NCBI GenBank assembly: GCA_036874045.1 | Contig: CM072336.1 | Location: 26,363,501-26,427,500, forward strand | Direction: 5' to 3' | From: Cymodocea nodosa | Lineage: Eukaryota; Streptophyta; Magnoliopsida; Alismatales; Cymodoceaceae | Length of the DNA: 64,000 nt | Shown here: in pieces, positions 12,463 to 24,050 of the stretch | How positions within the stretch are numbered: the stretch's first letter is position 1 | Layout of the letters: the number at the start of each line of letters is the position of its first letter | Notes under the pieces: model-generated | Told to the model about the DNA's origin: nothing | Seen by the model: the letters and a program-made list of their open reading frames with translations, nothing else | The model's database searches: none | Program-made: the position numbers and the translations under genes

Positions 12463-13149
12463 GAAACTGTGGATGGATGCATGTGAAATTTTCTATTTCA
12501 GATGTATAAAATGTGTGGCGAACGAGGCCATTGCAACGAAAGATCACAAGGAACGACGCCATCGGAGGTTTCGTCGGCGACCGACAAAATCACCGTGACG
12601 GTAGGCAGAGATTGCATGGGAAAGGACGTTTTTTCTTTTCACAACCGTTAGATATCATTACGACGCATGTTATCTTAACCATACGATCACGCCACCAGGA
12701 AGTGTGCCTGGTGTCGCCTCCGGTAAAAAGCGACCTGCTTTGATTTTGATTTTGATTTTGATTTTTTTTATTTATTGGCAAGACATTAATTTCCTGGTGG
12801 TATCGTTAATCCTTTTCCAATTGAAAGTCGGAAAAAATTGAGGGGAAGAAAGACATAAGAATGGGAGAATTATGTTCTTCCTTGATTTTAACAATGAAGA
12901 GGGTATATGCAGAATCTTCTCTGAAAGGATTAAAAAAATAACAAACTTTACATCGACGTCAACACATGGTCGGTGGTAAAAATAAATTGTACACGTGTGA
13001 ATATCCAGAATCTTCGATGAAGAGTAAGTATAAACATCCCCCTTTAAGTTTGACGGTGATGCAACCAACACACAAGCAAGCTTGTGACAATAACCTCTGA
13101 ATGGTCGAGAATCAATTGGCTCTGGCAATGAATCTGCAACTTCGAACTT
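12463..13149. other. NAC 3' region and spacer
   Basis: The 3' UTR follows the TAA at 12460-12462. A GC-richer stretch (12510-12735) carries no recognisable exon. A short (TGATTT)n run lies at about 12740-12770. The rest is unassigned. Confidence 0.5.
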
Positions 13150-14130
13150 ACAAATTACATATTAAAGTGATGTTTCTTTATATGATCTCAATGTGCTTAA
13201 TGCGAGAGATTTGCCATAACATGAATAGCACTAATTAAGAGTAAGAGCTACCTTGCTTCGGTACTGGATCTTGATAAGAGATATTTTGCTTCTGGAAACA
13301 CCACAATATGAGATTGCCGTCATCAATGAATATGCAAAAGGTAGAGCGTGAGGATGATCATCAATATCGCCTCTTCAATCTACGTCACTAAATGTATTAT
13401 GTAAACATATTGAAACTGATTGTTTTGTCTGCCACAGAGGCCACAATGTCAGAGTACTCTTTTAAGTACCTTTGAATCGTACTTGGCAGCTTTTAAGTGA
13501 TCCATGGCTGTAGGGGTGCTTCAAGAAATTAACAGACTTTCTTTATTGAACGTGAAATGTTGTGAAGCCCCCACTAGACTTCGATATTCCATAGGGTTTT
13601 TGGGAGCATCTCCTGTATATTTAGTGAGTTTTGTTCTAAGTACGGCATGGTTTAACACCATCTAATTTGAACCTCTTTAATATACCAACCAAATATTTTG
13701 ATTGTTTCAGACGTAAACTATGACCTGTTCTCTTTACTTCCACTCCACTCCTAAGAAACAGTGAAGATCTCCCGAATGTCTTACAACAAACATGTTTTAC
13801 AGCAAATCAACTATGTTGCTAATATCTTGAGTGGATACCATCTACGTATATAAGAATTATAGGTAGTTGATTGTCCTTTTCTTTTGAGAAATAAAGAAAC
13901 ATCACACTTAGAATCTTGAAACCCATTTTGCAGCAAAAAAACACCTCCAAATGGCACTTGTTTTAATCTATGAAGAGACTGCACACATGATTTGGAAGTT
14001 TTGAATCAACTAGTGTTTGAAACATGTAATTGTCTCATGTTCCAATTATTATTAAATGCCTGACTAAGAATCAACCTACTGGTTACTAGTTTAATCATAG
14101 GATTATAATGGCTCATGTACAAATTTCTCT
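13150..14130 (-). mobile_element. Copia-type retrotransposon relic (reverse transcriptase to RNase H)
   Basis: Read on the minus strand with frameshifts, the order from high to low coordinate is: SLHRLKQVPFGGVFLLQNGF and KCDVSLFLKRKGQSTTY (reverse transcriptase, about 13850-13990), a YVDD-region remnant, KVCQFLEAPLQPW (about 13500-13560), RYLKEYSD-like (about 13460), then DIDD and ISYCGVSRSKISL-like (RNase H, about 13270-13370). This is the normal copia pol order. No LTRs were identified. It is non-functional. Confidence 0.7.
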
Positions 14131-14499
14131 TCTTCAGAGTTTGTAGCTTAAATTTGATCTACAGTAATCTAGGTTCGATTTTAAAATCAGCATGCTTTCT
14201 TATTGTAATATTATCCAAATTCATGGGTCTATGAATATACATCTTAAAAAACTCAAATCTAAATTTATGAAAAGTATAAATCCAACAAATATGGGTCTGT
14301 TAAGTATTAGATTTGATCTTTGAAGACCTAGATTTATGGGAGTACACCTATTAAACTTAGTCAAGACTCAATATATTACTAGTTCTCACAGAGGTAAAAA
14401 GAATAAATAAAGACAACAAAATAATATAACGTGATAGAAAATGAGTTACCGCTTGTCAAGTTTTAATATATATTTGAAAAATATTGAGGGATAGAATGG
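14131..14499. other. AT-rich spacer
   Basis: Nothing coding or clearly repetitive was seen. Possibly more copia-derived sequence, too decayed to call. Confidence 0.35.
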
Positions 14500-15120
14500 A
14501 CCTGAAGAGTTTCGGCTTGTGGGTTTCTTCCCAGAGGGGAGGAGGAAGAAAGCGGAAAGCTTCGCCTTTGCTTCTGTCATGGTTTTTTTTTCTTTTCTTT
14601 CTTTCTCCTGCCATTTCTGGTGCTTGCATTCGAGTGGATTTGGTGCAATAATCGTTGATAAGAATTAGGTTCCGCTCTCTTCATGATGTTTCACTTCTTC
14701 TTGCTCTACCTCAGCCGCTATGCCTTACCCGGCTGCTTCTGCTACTTCTAGTGGAGGGCATTGGATGATGGGGTGTTTTGAATTCGCACAGAGAGAGCGT
14801 GCGTGGGGTTTCATTTAAACAAGTTTTGGATGATGTTTCCTATGCCGCTACCCCTGTTTGTTGGTGTGTGATTGATGGTGGGTGAGAGTCTATGTTAAGA
14901 TTTGCGTGGAGGAATGGAGATTTGATTTCTACCCCCTTGAAACACAGCAGACGCAGGGGACGCGGCGCTCGGAAGATCGAAATGTGAGTGGGTTTGTATC
15001 TTCTGTGACATAATCTCAACCATCCATCGGATCCGACGCACTCCATTGGTTGCCACCAGCCAGGTATGGATGCTTCCATTACTGTTCACATTATGATCTG
15101 GAGTTGAATTCATTTATCCA
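14500..15120 (+). other. Unassigned GC-richer, leader-like segment
   Basis: This stands out from the AT-rich surroundings. It has a purine-rich start (GAGGGGAGGAGGAAGAAAG at about 14534), a long pyrimidine tract (14583-14612) and CT-rich text like a plant 5' leader. A 22-residue open frame sits at 14683-14751, ATG to TAG, beginning MMFHFFLLYLSRY. A CAG/GTATGG splice-donor-like site is near 15062. No downstream coding exon follows. It could be a non-coding transcript, an orphaned promoter and leader, or an ancient gene fragment. I do not recognise the peptide. Confidence 0.3.
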
Positions 15121-16009
15121 AACACAACCTTGATCAATTTTTAAGGAAGCAGCCATATTGCAATGGACGAGGTCCCCTTTTTTATTTTTTATATGTTAGT
15201 TAATTTCAACAAAAAAAAAATCTTTTTTCAGAATTTTCGGAAGATTCTGCTATCAATTTGTTAACAAAATTCTTTGAAATCCAAAGCAAGTCATTATTCT
15301 AGGGATGGTGATGTGTGTTTGAACCTTTTGATCTAAACTAATAGGATAAATGGGCATTAGATGTCAAGGTGTGACATCCAAACTAAGCAATGTTGAACTG
15401 TCTGTAACTACTATTTATGATGCATGGGAGACATCAAAATTAGATGAAAATGAAAGTTATAAAGGGGTGTAACCATTAGTCTACACCTTTCTCTATCATA
15501 ATAAACTAAAAATCTATTTAGAATTTTATTTGAAATCAATTACAGACTAAATCTTAAAAAGAAAAGAAAACTACCTAAGTGAGAGACTTATTTCCATTCG
15601 AGAGCATATTATTTATATATGAAATGAAAATAATATAATAATGAGATCTACGATTTTTAATGATCTAGAATGGCAAGATAATTTAATCTGAAAACTACTC
15701 CATACATTATGGACAATTTTTATCTTAAAAAACTCTTCACATACTTCTCATACTTGGATGACAGTCCATGTTGTTGGACCTATGATGTATGTGTGCAATC
15801 AGTTTACCATACATCAGTAAAAAGCTAAAACTGACAACTGATCAATCTTTCAGGTTTGATATTTATATTTCACTACATTCAAAAAAAATATGTATATTTT
15901 CAAATACATCAATTGCAAAGCTCTCCATTTATTTGTTTATGAAATGCAAATGTAAATAAGCAAGGGTTTTCACACCTTAATGGACAGATGTGGATCAAAA
16001 AGTTAGTCT
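15121..16009. other. AT-rich spacer
   Basis: No gene, tandem repeat or clear transposon motif was seen in this stretch. Confidence 0.4.
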
Positions 16010-16738
16010 AAAACACCAAAATTAAACAACTAACAATTTAGAATATAGAAATCTTGATTAGTAAGAGTATGGAATTGGTAGGTATAATGATAAAAGGGAA
16101 AATTGACATATTATACTTGCAAGAAACTTAATGGGTGAGAGAAAATTCTACGTTAATTGAGGATTGTGATTTTAAATTGCAGTATATAGAAAAAGATAAG
16201 CATAGGAATGGTGTTGGAATAATAGTTGATAAAAATTTAAAAATGAAGTTGTTTAGGTAAATAAGGATAGAATTTGGAATTATAATAATTAATTTTGTGA
16301 TAGGAAATGAGTTAGTTTAATATAATGAGTGCATATGTTACAAAAATAGGCCTAGGAGAAACTATTAAATAGAAAATTTGAAAAGATTTTGATAGTTAGT
16401 TTATGTTTTATCTTTCAACAAAAAGTTCTTTATTGAGCGGATTTAAATGATGATGTAGAAAAGAAAAATATAAAATACAAAAGAAATCACAGAGAATTTG
16501 GTTTTGGTAATAGAAATAAAGAAGAAAACTCAATTTTAGATTTTTGTGTAGCTTACAACCTTCTAGTAGCAAACACGTACTTTAGGCAAATAGAAAAGCA
16601 TTTACCTATATTTAGAAATGGTTCAACTACTGGTCAAATAGATATTTTACTTATTAGAAAAATAAATCAACGAATATGTAGAGATTGTAAAGTTATTCTA
16701 GAAGAAAACTTGACTATGCATCATAAGTTGTTAGTACA
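16010..16738 (+). mobile_element. RTE-type LINE relic, endonuclease domain (second copy)
   Basis: This is the same family as 7126-7700 but longer and better preserved. Frames read LTI-NIEILISKSMELVGI-like (about 16030), DILYLQET (about 16110), QYIEKDKHRNGVGIIVDKNL (about 16180-16240), VYVLSFNKKFFI-like (about 16400), then FGFGNRNKEENSILDFCVAY (about 16500), FRNGSTTGQIDILLIRKINQ and CRDCKVILEENLTMHHKLLV (about 16615-16735). The reverse transcriptase half is missing. It stops where an oppositely oriented RTE tail begins. Confidence 0.75.
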
Positions 16739-16990
16739 ACAACAATAGAAATCTAAGCCTTAATCCTGTTACATGGGATCGACCATATGAATTTTTTTCT
16801 TACAAGTATTTCTATTTAATATGAAGTCTTTAGTTACATTATATAAATTTAAATCATTTTTACAATACCAAGTAGTTCAGGTTTACATCTATTTCTTTTA
16901 ATTTCTTCTATATTAATTAATTCTCTTTTTCAACTAGTGTATTTCTTTTGTCTCATAAGGATGTCACCAAATTTATGTAAGCTCATTTCT
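16739..16990 (-). mobile_element. RTE-type LINE 3' end, minus orientation
   Basis: ACAACAACAATAGAAAT followed by CTAAGCCTTAATCCTGTTAC and GGGATCGACCATATGAA is the reverse complement of the characteristic plant RTE 3' UTR with its (TTG)n-type tail. It abuts the plus-oriented endonuclease relic directly. Confidence 0.55.
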
Positions 16991-17249
16991 TTTGATCCTT
17001 TGTCTAGCTATGAAGGCACTGTGGTGAGGAGATATGAAATGCTCCTAACTCTATTGCTTATGATTTTGATAATGAGTTTATATAGAATGTCAGTAAGGGC
17101 AATCGTTTAGTAGTGGGTAAGAGCTTTGCAGCTGTTAATCTTGGGGATCAATGTTATACTAATGTGATTAAGATTGTTTGGGAGGCGTTACTAATGAAAG
17201 GATTGTTGGATGAGCACCTCCCTACATTTTTGGAAGAAGATAGTGTGTG

Positions 17250-18175
17250 CAAGCCATTGGGTCTAAGCACTTTCATGCGGTGGGTGCATTGACATAAACA
17301 TTTTGCATCCCTTCTACATTTGAAGTAGCCACGATATGGTTGTTTTCCTCATCGATGATTGTCTCGTTCCAGGTGCAATTGAATCTTGGAGAGGAACAGC
17401 TATGGAGCTTTTGAATATGTCTTTGAAGTGAGGTTCTCACAATGCTTACTTCGTCTGTGATAACTTGCCCACTTGCATTCTTGGTAAAGGCATTGATGTG
17501 ATTTTTCCTTATCCTACAATTGACGTAGGTGTGGAAAAGGGAGATGTTACGATCACCTACTTCTATGCACTTGGCTCTCAACGTTTGGCACCCGTGAAGC
17601 TCTTCTTCCATTTCAAGTAGATAATCATATCATCTGACGGATGTTGTACATAGCTTTGCATCAAGTTAGCCAAGTGTAAGATGGTCCATTAAACCCAGAT
17701 CTGTAAGGCAGGTATTGGAGATGAATCTATTGAGGTTGTGTAGATCTTGAATCCTAATAGGGTCACCACCTTCCTTCTCACATGCGTTGGCAATGGTGTT
17801 GAAGTCTCCGATGTAAAACTAAGGGGCTAGGTTGTGCTGGAGCATCCCAAACTTTGCTTCTGTTGGGGGGGGGCACCTGGCCACCATAAGTTACTTTATT
17901 TCGCTTATAATGAAGTTTGTTCTGTTGTTGACGACTACATTAATGTTGTAAGAATCTTCAGGTACGGCCGAAAGTCCTCGTGATCATCCAAGATCATTGA
18001 TGATGTGAGCATTGTGAAAGGAGAGTTTGGAAATTAGAGGATTAGAATGGGAGAAGAGAGGATGGCTGGACTCTTTGATCTTCAGACTCTTGAGTCCGCC
18101 GCCATCATCATTCATAGAGCCTTGAACAGGGACTTCGGCTATGTTCCCTTTCACACTTGACTTCATCTCTGGTTA
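17250..18175 (-). mobile_element. L1-type LINE relic (endonuclease and start of reverse transcriptase ORF)
   Basis: On the minus strand, FYIGDFNTIANACEKEGGDP and IQDLHNLNRFISNTC (about 17690-17820) are an L1 endonuclease with its GDFN motif. GLMDHLTLG follows, then LRAKCIEVGDRNISLFHTYV (about 17520-17580), which is the linker of plant L1 ORF2, and VITDEVSIV. The upstream frame 17984-18166 is probably the preceding portion. Several frameshifts make it dead. Confidence 0.75.
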
Positions 18176-18398
18176 ACTTCTTGGGACCTATTTGATAATC
18201 ACTGGTGAAAGAAAAACCACATTTTACATGATGGCGTCCCAACAATGAAAAATTATATATTAGTCGCCGTTAACAGCTTCCAGGAATCTTTCAGACGCCG
18301 CGCCATCATCATCCGTTGCGGCCGCTGCTGCTGTTTACGCTTCCACTGCCGCCGTCTGCAACCAAATTCTGTCAACCAGATGGGCAGCAGACTGTGCG

Positions 18399-19233
18399 TT
18401 ACACATCATGAACGAAAACCTCGGTTTCGATTTCGACGGCGACAGACAGCTCGCCGGCGACGAGAGTGGAATGGATGGATTTCGTTCTCACGCCCATCTG
18501 TTTGATGCGTTGCAGGCAAGAGAACATGGAGTCGATGGAAGAGATGGGATTCCCAAGTCTGAGTTTGATGCAATTGGGACCGTCCGTCGTCGACGTTGTA
18601 GCTCCTTTGCTGGCCACTTGTGCTTGGAGCTCCTGATTTCTTCGCCGGAGCCTGGACTCCGTAGCCTTCAGCTCCTTCAAGTACACGACCGACGACTGGA
18701 GGATGGAGTTCTTGTCCGCCTGCCCGCATCGACAAATACGCAACACGATCAGCCCAACACATCTATTCTAGTAACATCATGTGCATTAATAACGAATAGC
18801 AACAGTTCCACACCTTGGATTTAGGCGACACCAAAGAGTACAAATCAGCATATCCCTGGCTCTGCCTCTCCCTCCTTTGCCGCTCCTTCATCATGTGGCG
18901 GAAGCACCGCCTTCCAGCGGTCACATTCCCTTTGCTCCCACCGGCGACGTGCGGCATCGGAATCAATCTCAAGAACTCGATGACCCTCTTATGCAAGCTC
19001 TTCCCAGAGCCACCGCAAGGTGGCACTCCTTGGGTACGGCCGCAGTAGGGTTCGAACGCACCCGTTGCACCTTCCCCTACCGCTGGTGGTGGCGGCAACA
19101 CAGGAAGAGGAGGAGCCAGCGCCTGAACGAGCTCGTCGACGAGCAACTCCGGCAGTGGAGGAGTGAACGTCGCCCATGAGTAGAGCATGTCGTCTTCCAT
19201 GGCGTAGAGGCAGTGGGATTCCTCCATGCCCAC
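18399..19233 (-). CDS. bHLH transcription factor (bHLH92-like, with C-terminal ACT-like region)
   Basis: Two exons, 19233-18814 and 18719-18399, with a phase-0 GT-AG intron of 94 bp, give a 246-residue protein. The N-terminal part is acidic and proline-rich (PPLPELLVDELVQALAPPLP). The basic region and helix 1 span about residues 109-135: FRHMMKERQRRERQ, with the H113, E117, R121 spacing expected for E-box/G-box contact. The loop and helix 2 follow as SPKSKADKNSILQSSVVYLK. A leucine- and arginine-rich extension (ATESRLRRRNQELQAQV) and an ACT-like tail (IKLRLGNPISSIDSMFSCLQ) come after. It should act as a dimeric nuclear regulator. Subfamily placement is my judgement. Two G-boxes upstream would allow autoregulation. 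Confidence 0.9.
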
Positions 19234-19276
19234 TCCCTTCTCGTTGCCTTCGAAAACAACGGCTAATCATCGTCGC

Positions 19277-19284
19277 TTTTATAT
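19277..19284 (-). promoter_or_regulatory. Candidate TATA box of the bHLH gene
   Basis: ATATAAAAG reads on the minus strand about 45-50 bp upstream of the ATG at 19233. If used, the 5' UTR would be very short (about 15-20 nt). Confidence 0.4.
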
Positions 19285-19675
19285 GTCGATGGATTAGGCC
19301 CTTGCCGTGTCGGTAATAGAAAATGTCAAAATTACCAGTTCTCCGTATCCGCGTCGTCAACCGGAACATTCGTCTCTTTGAAAAAACCAAAATCATAATA
19401 ACAACGTGACTCGAGAACAGTCAATCTTTCTTGTTGAAATTGCCCATCTTTCTTATGACGAGAAATTCAGATTATTACGAACAAAAATTCAGATTAAAAA
19501 TAATTAACTAATACATGGGGAGTGCACGAATGAAACGTGTTGAAACCCAATCAGATTTATTATTATTATTTTATGCTTTCCATCCCTTGCGCCAGTCGAC
19601 GGCAATTGACGTTTCTTTTTTAAAAAAAAGGTACAATTGGCGTACAAGAAAGGGAGATGGAAGTCGTAATTCGAA

Positions 19676-19718
19676 CACGTGTTGATTTGCTGCTAAATAT
19701 TTGGATTTTAAACACGTG
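19676..19718. promoter_or_regulatory. Two CACGTG G-boxes upstream of the bHLH gene
   Basis: Palindromic CACGTG occurs at 19676-19681 and 19713-19718, 37 bp apart and about 445-485 bp upstream of the bHLH start codon. Both sit in an AAC-CACGTG-like context (GAACACGTGTTG and AAACACGTGCTG). bHLH and bZIP proteins bind this element. Confidence 0.5.
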
Positions 19719-21349
19719 CTGATCTTTGGCTATTATCTTTAAATTTCAATGGGAATTAATCCAGATGGATGTGAATAATTTTTGCATTATCTGTAAGATA
19801 AGTTCAAATTCGCATAAACGTAAGTTGAAGCCGGTATAATACGTAAAAGAAAAACATAATACATCTTCTCAATTACAAATGATACGATCATCATGAAAAA
19901 GAAAATCACTGGTACGTAGATTTGCAGTTTAATATTTCATGGTGGTGATTCAATGGTTTTTTTTCTTCTTTCAATAAACTCTTTCTTAATTTTAGGAGAT
20001 GTTATTCTTGGAAATATTTTTGTCGGATCTTATAAATTTGGAATGAAAATCTGTTGACGCGGCAATGCTTTGGAACGACACTATTTATGTATAGGTGACG
20101 TGGTCATGTATGGTTCTTTATTATTTAAGAAAGAAGGGTTTACACGCACATGGAATTGGACAAAAAGAAAAAAACTTTTTATTTAATTCTACAAGATGGC
20201 TGTTTCCGTTACCGTAGGATACAGGTCTGACATAGCTGGCAGACGAGGGTGGCCGCCTTATTTTTATTTTTTAAAAATAAATCTAATATTATTTAAAAAT
20301 ATTTTTATTCTTTATTTTTTCAATTTTCTATAATAAAAAATTCTACCTAGCAAAACGTTTGACACAGAAACGTGACACGAAGAACAATACAAACCGACAG
20401 AATAAACTAATCCCATGCAGCACAACTGAACCATAGGTCGAAGGTCATGCCTGAACCACATCGTTAAGCATTTACGTGGGGCAGGACAAGAATAGTGTCA
20501 AACAGTTAAATTTGAACCGAACCGACACAACAGAACAAGATTGCGAAATTGCTAAGACATAGAGAGAGAGAGAGAGAGACAAAATCTTTCGAAACCCAAA
20601 AGTCACACTAGCATCTACTTACAAACACACTTAGCTTAAAAATAAAAATAAAGCTACACAGGCATTTTCAAAGGCTACCAAATACTTCTGTTCTGTTAAA
20701 ATGCAAAACAAAAGGCATGGTGATTTGTAAGTGAGGTGGATATGAGATAGATTCAGACTTTATGGTACTTTTACTTTTTAATATTACATATTGATAAATA
20801 GGTAGAAGAAGTATTACTTTGAAGAAAAGAGAAGGTGACTTGCACAATTAAAACAGCTATACCTTACCTTCTTAGAGACAGGACGCGAAAGTGGATTCAA
20901 ATCCACTCCATCAAGAATCTGTTCATCCTGGATTTTGTAGGGCATTGCATATTTTAATAAGACAAGCCTAAAAATTAGAATGCTGGGAAACCCATGTTGG
21001 AAAAGCGAACAATGGCTTCCTTTATTTATCGGTTTGAAATGTAAACAAGAAGACAACAAAATATTCAGAACAATAGAATGACAGCAGATGAAACAAGACA
21101 GACCACATTATAAGCTATTATGTTTGCCAAATCACAAGATGAAATAAATATACCTCCACTTGGTTTCTTACCAAGACACAACAAGCACCATTTACAGCAA
21201 GTACTTCCAATTTTACTGCAGCCCTTTCGGCATAGGCGTACAGCCCACACACACATGCTAACCACCAGAAGGCAATGCCCATTTATTTTTGCCCATCCAT
21301 TTAAGGAACCATCAAAAGATCACCCTTACACAGATGAACGACTCTGAAT
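19719..21349. other. Spacer between bHLH promoter and CTL1-like 3' end
   Basis: AT-rich without a recognisable gene. It contains an (AG)n run at about 20562-20579. The stretch from about 21060 to 21349 is probably the 3' UTR of the CTL1-like gene (minus strand). Confidence 0.45.
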
Positions 21350-24050
21350 TCAAGAGGATGAAGAAGTGGGGGTCTTGGCTGAAGGATTGAAAGCCACTTG
21401 TTCTGCACAGTCCAAGTTTTCTCCAGAATTGCCACGACCAACTCCCATGAGGTCGAGGTAGTATTGGTAGTGGGAGATGATGGTGTTCATGTCGTCCTTG
21501 AAGCCTTGCCCACACACTAGGTCACCATAGAGGATATTCATGGTTGTACCAAAACCAGGAAGTCTCTTGGATGCGGTGTCGTTCTTTGTTGGCTCCCAGT
21601 TGCCCACAAACGCATCATGGGCTGAAGGCTGCTTCTTCTTCATTGGGGTCATCCACCTCCATATGGCAGCTTGGAAAGCAGTTGTTGCATTCTGCTCAAG
21701 GTACTCTGGATGGCTCAGAAGGTCTTGCTTGATTCCATCACCAATGATACCATAATTGTAGTTCCTGCATATTCACAAACAAATAATGACTTGTCAAATC
21801 TATTTTAAAAAACAAAACGGACAAGACAGTTGAACAAATTGGGCCAAGAACCAACAAGGTCCACTTCAACCATTTGACTGGTTGAATTAGCCAGTTGGAT
21901 TAACCAGTTCTGGTCAAACCAAATTTCTAGAATATTATTTTTATCGTTTCAAAATCTATTTTACCAAAATATTACGCCACTTTACATATCATTTCAGAAT
22001 CAAATTCAATGGAATATACTCTTTCAAAATTTATTTCAATAACCTTAAAAAAAACAAAATAAAACCTGGAAAAAACATGTTATTTTACATCCAATGGTTC
22101 CATTTCATTCATTTCACATTTTAAATCCTTCTATTTAAAATAAAAATCTCAAGGAAATGATTAAACCATTTTCTTGCATTATTTATTAGGTAAAAATCTG
22201 AATTTATCTATTTGGCATAACTTAAATAGTTTGGTTTCTTTTATTCTTTTCATGAATTCCTCATGTTTTTATTCCTAAACTTTCCTGGTTACTTCTGAAT
22301 TTTCCTGAAATTTACTGTTATCACAGGGTCAACTGGTTGAATCCATTAACTGTCCACCACTAAACTCCACCAAGTCGATGCACAGTTTGGTTATGAAAAC
22401 AGTTGGAACACATGTGACATCATAAAACTATAAGATCGAGAATCTAGTGAAATTGCTATGTAGTTGTGTGAGTTGCAGATATGAGTGCAACAGTGGCATA
22501 TTTCTATGACATACCAATAGACAGGAATAGCACCACGCCCGTAGTAGTCAACTCCAGGAGTGCAAGGATAAACATAATCACTGGTGTCACAGTAAGATTG
22601 ACTTGGACTCATCTCTTTATTGTAGCAAAGTCCCCATGCCAGAGGGCCACCAGTTGCAACACCATATCCACCTGTAAATTTTGTTTTCGTATGGCAGTCA
22701 AGCACCACATCAATGTTTAGAAAGCAAAACATCGAGTTTTTTACAAATGTCATTTGGCTATATATGTCAGGTTATATGTGTTAATCTGTTGATCCAGAAG
22801 CAGATGATCAAACAAAACCTAACAGAAAGTTGGAATATTATAAAAAAACATGCAGAAAAAGAACATACAATATCCTGTAAGGGCCACAACAGGAACAATA
22901 CAATGAATGCAGTACGGCTAAGACAATAACTTGATAAAATTCAACAATTCAAGGAACATGATATGGGAAGCCAACAATATTTGCTGTAGTGGGATATAAA
23001 ATTACGATTATGAACGACTGTGACATGAGAAATGACATTGGTTGTAGAAATCAAATTGCTGAAAACAATAACAATATGAGAAACTAGAAATTACAATTTC
23101 ACGAACTTGGTAAACAGAGTTGGGATTATGAGAGGCATGAAAATCAGAGTTCATGTTTGCTTCAATCATCAGGAAAGCTTAGAGTAAACAAGGCAATATG
23201 AACTAACACGTTACTTTTGCCAAACCCCACTTCCAACAAATATGAATAGGATGGTCCAAGGTTCAGAAGTAATATTAACTCAAAACAACAGAAAAGAATC
23301 TGTAACCTATAAGAAATTATGGTTGTAAGGAATTATAAAACATGATTCTGAAAAGTTAAATCATGCCACCAACATCATTCAATCTGAATCTACATTTTAC
23401 CATATATTTCTAACAATTTTACACGGAATTTTTCCTACTTGTAGACTTCAGCCCCCTTATTTTACCCAGTGAAGAGTTTTGTAATCTGCAATCCTAGTTT
23501 CAAAAACATAGATATCCAATTTGTTCCCTGTAACATGATCGATCTGATGTTCTCTAACCAAAATCTCAATCTTTGGAACAAGATCTATGGTACAGATAAA
23601 AAGATCTATCAGATCTGAAATACGAAACATCTCATACAACAAAGGAAAGAAATAAAAAGGTCGATTTGGTGATTATCACTCACATGAGGTCTTGCTACCG
23701 ACATGGCCGAGGAAGGCAGCAATCTCCTGCATCTGTTTCAACTTTCCGCCCGTCGTCCCGAACCCAAGCGGCTCGAAGAGCGCGGCGGCAGTGATGAACG
23801 AGTGGTAGTCCCAGAAGCCGACGGCGTGAGCCACCGGGGCGTTGCGCTTGGCGAAGAGTTCTTCGAATTGGTAGACCTTGAAGATGTCAGTGATGGTATC
23901 GTTACAGCAATAGACGCTGCCGGAGCACTCCCACCCCTTGTCGCACACCTTCCCTTTTTTCTTCTTCGCCAACACCGGCGTTGCCACGAAGACAACCACC
24001 ACCAGCAACACCACCACCGTCATAACCCACGACGCCGTCCTTCTCCCCAT
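21350..24050 (-). CDS. CTL1: Chitinase-like protein, GH19 fold, CTL1/POM1 type
   Basis: Three exons, 24050-23684, 22671-22515 and 21764-21350, give 939 nt and 312 residues; both joins are GT-AG and phase-matched. ATG 24050 is used because the apparent upstream start at 24059 is GTG. A signal peptide (about residues 7-28, WVMTVVVLLVVVVFVATPVL) implies secretion to the wall. The GH19 core reads DYHSFITAAALFEPLGFGTT, FLGHVGSKTSCGYGVATGGP, LAWGLCYNKEMSP, YYGRGAIPVYWNYNYG, FQAAIWRWMTP and NILYGDLVCG. At the usual HE-T-GG catalytic position it has H116-V117, so the catalytic glutamate is replaced. Family knowledge: CTL1 proteins are catalytically inactive and act in cellulose assembly and hypocotyl and root growth. 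Sequence similarity to the CTL1 group is strong throughout, including both exon boundaries. Confidence 0.95.
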
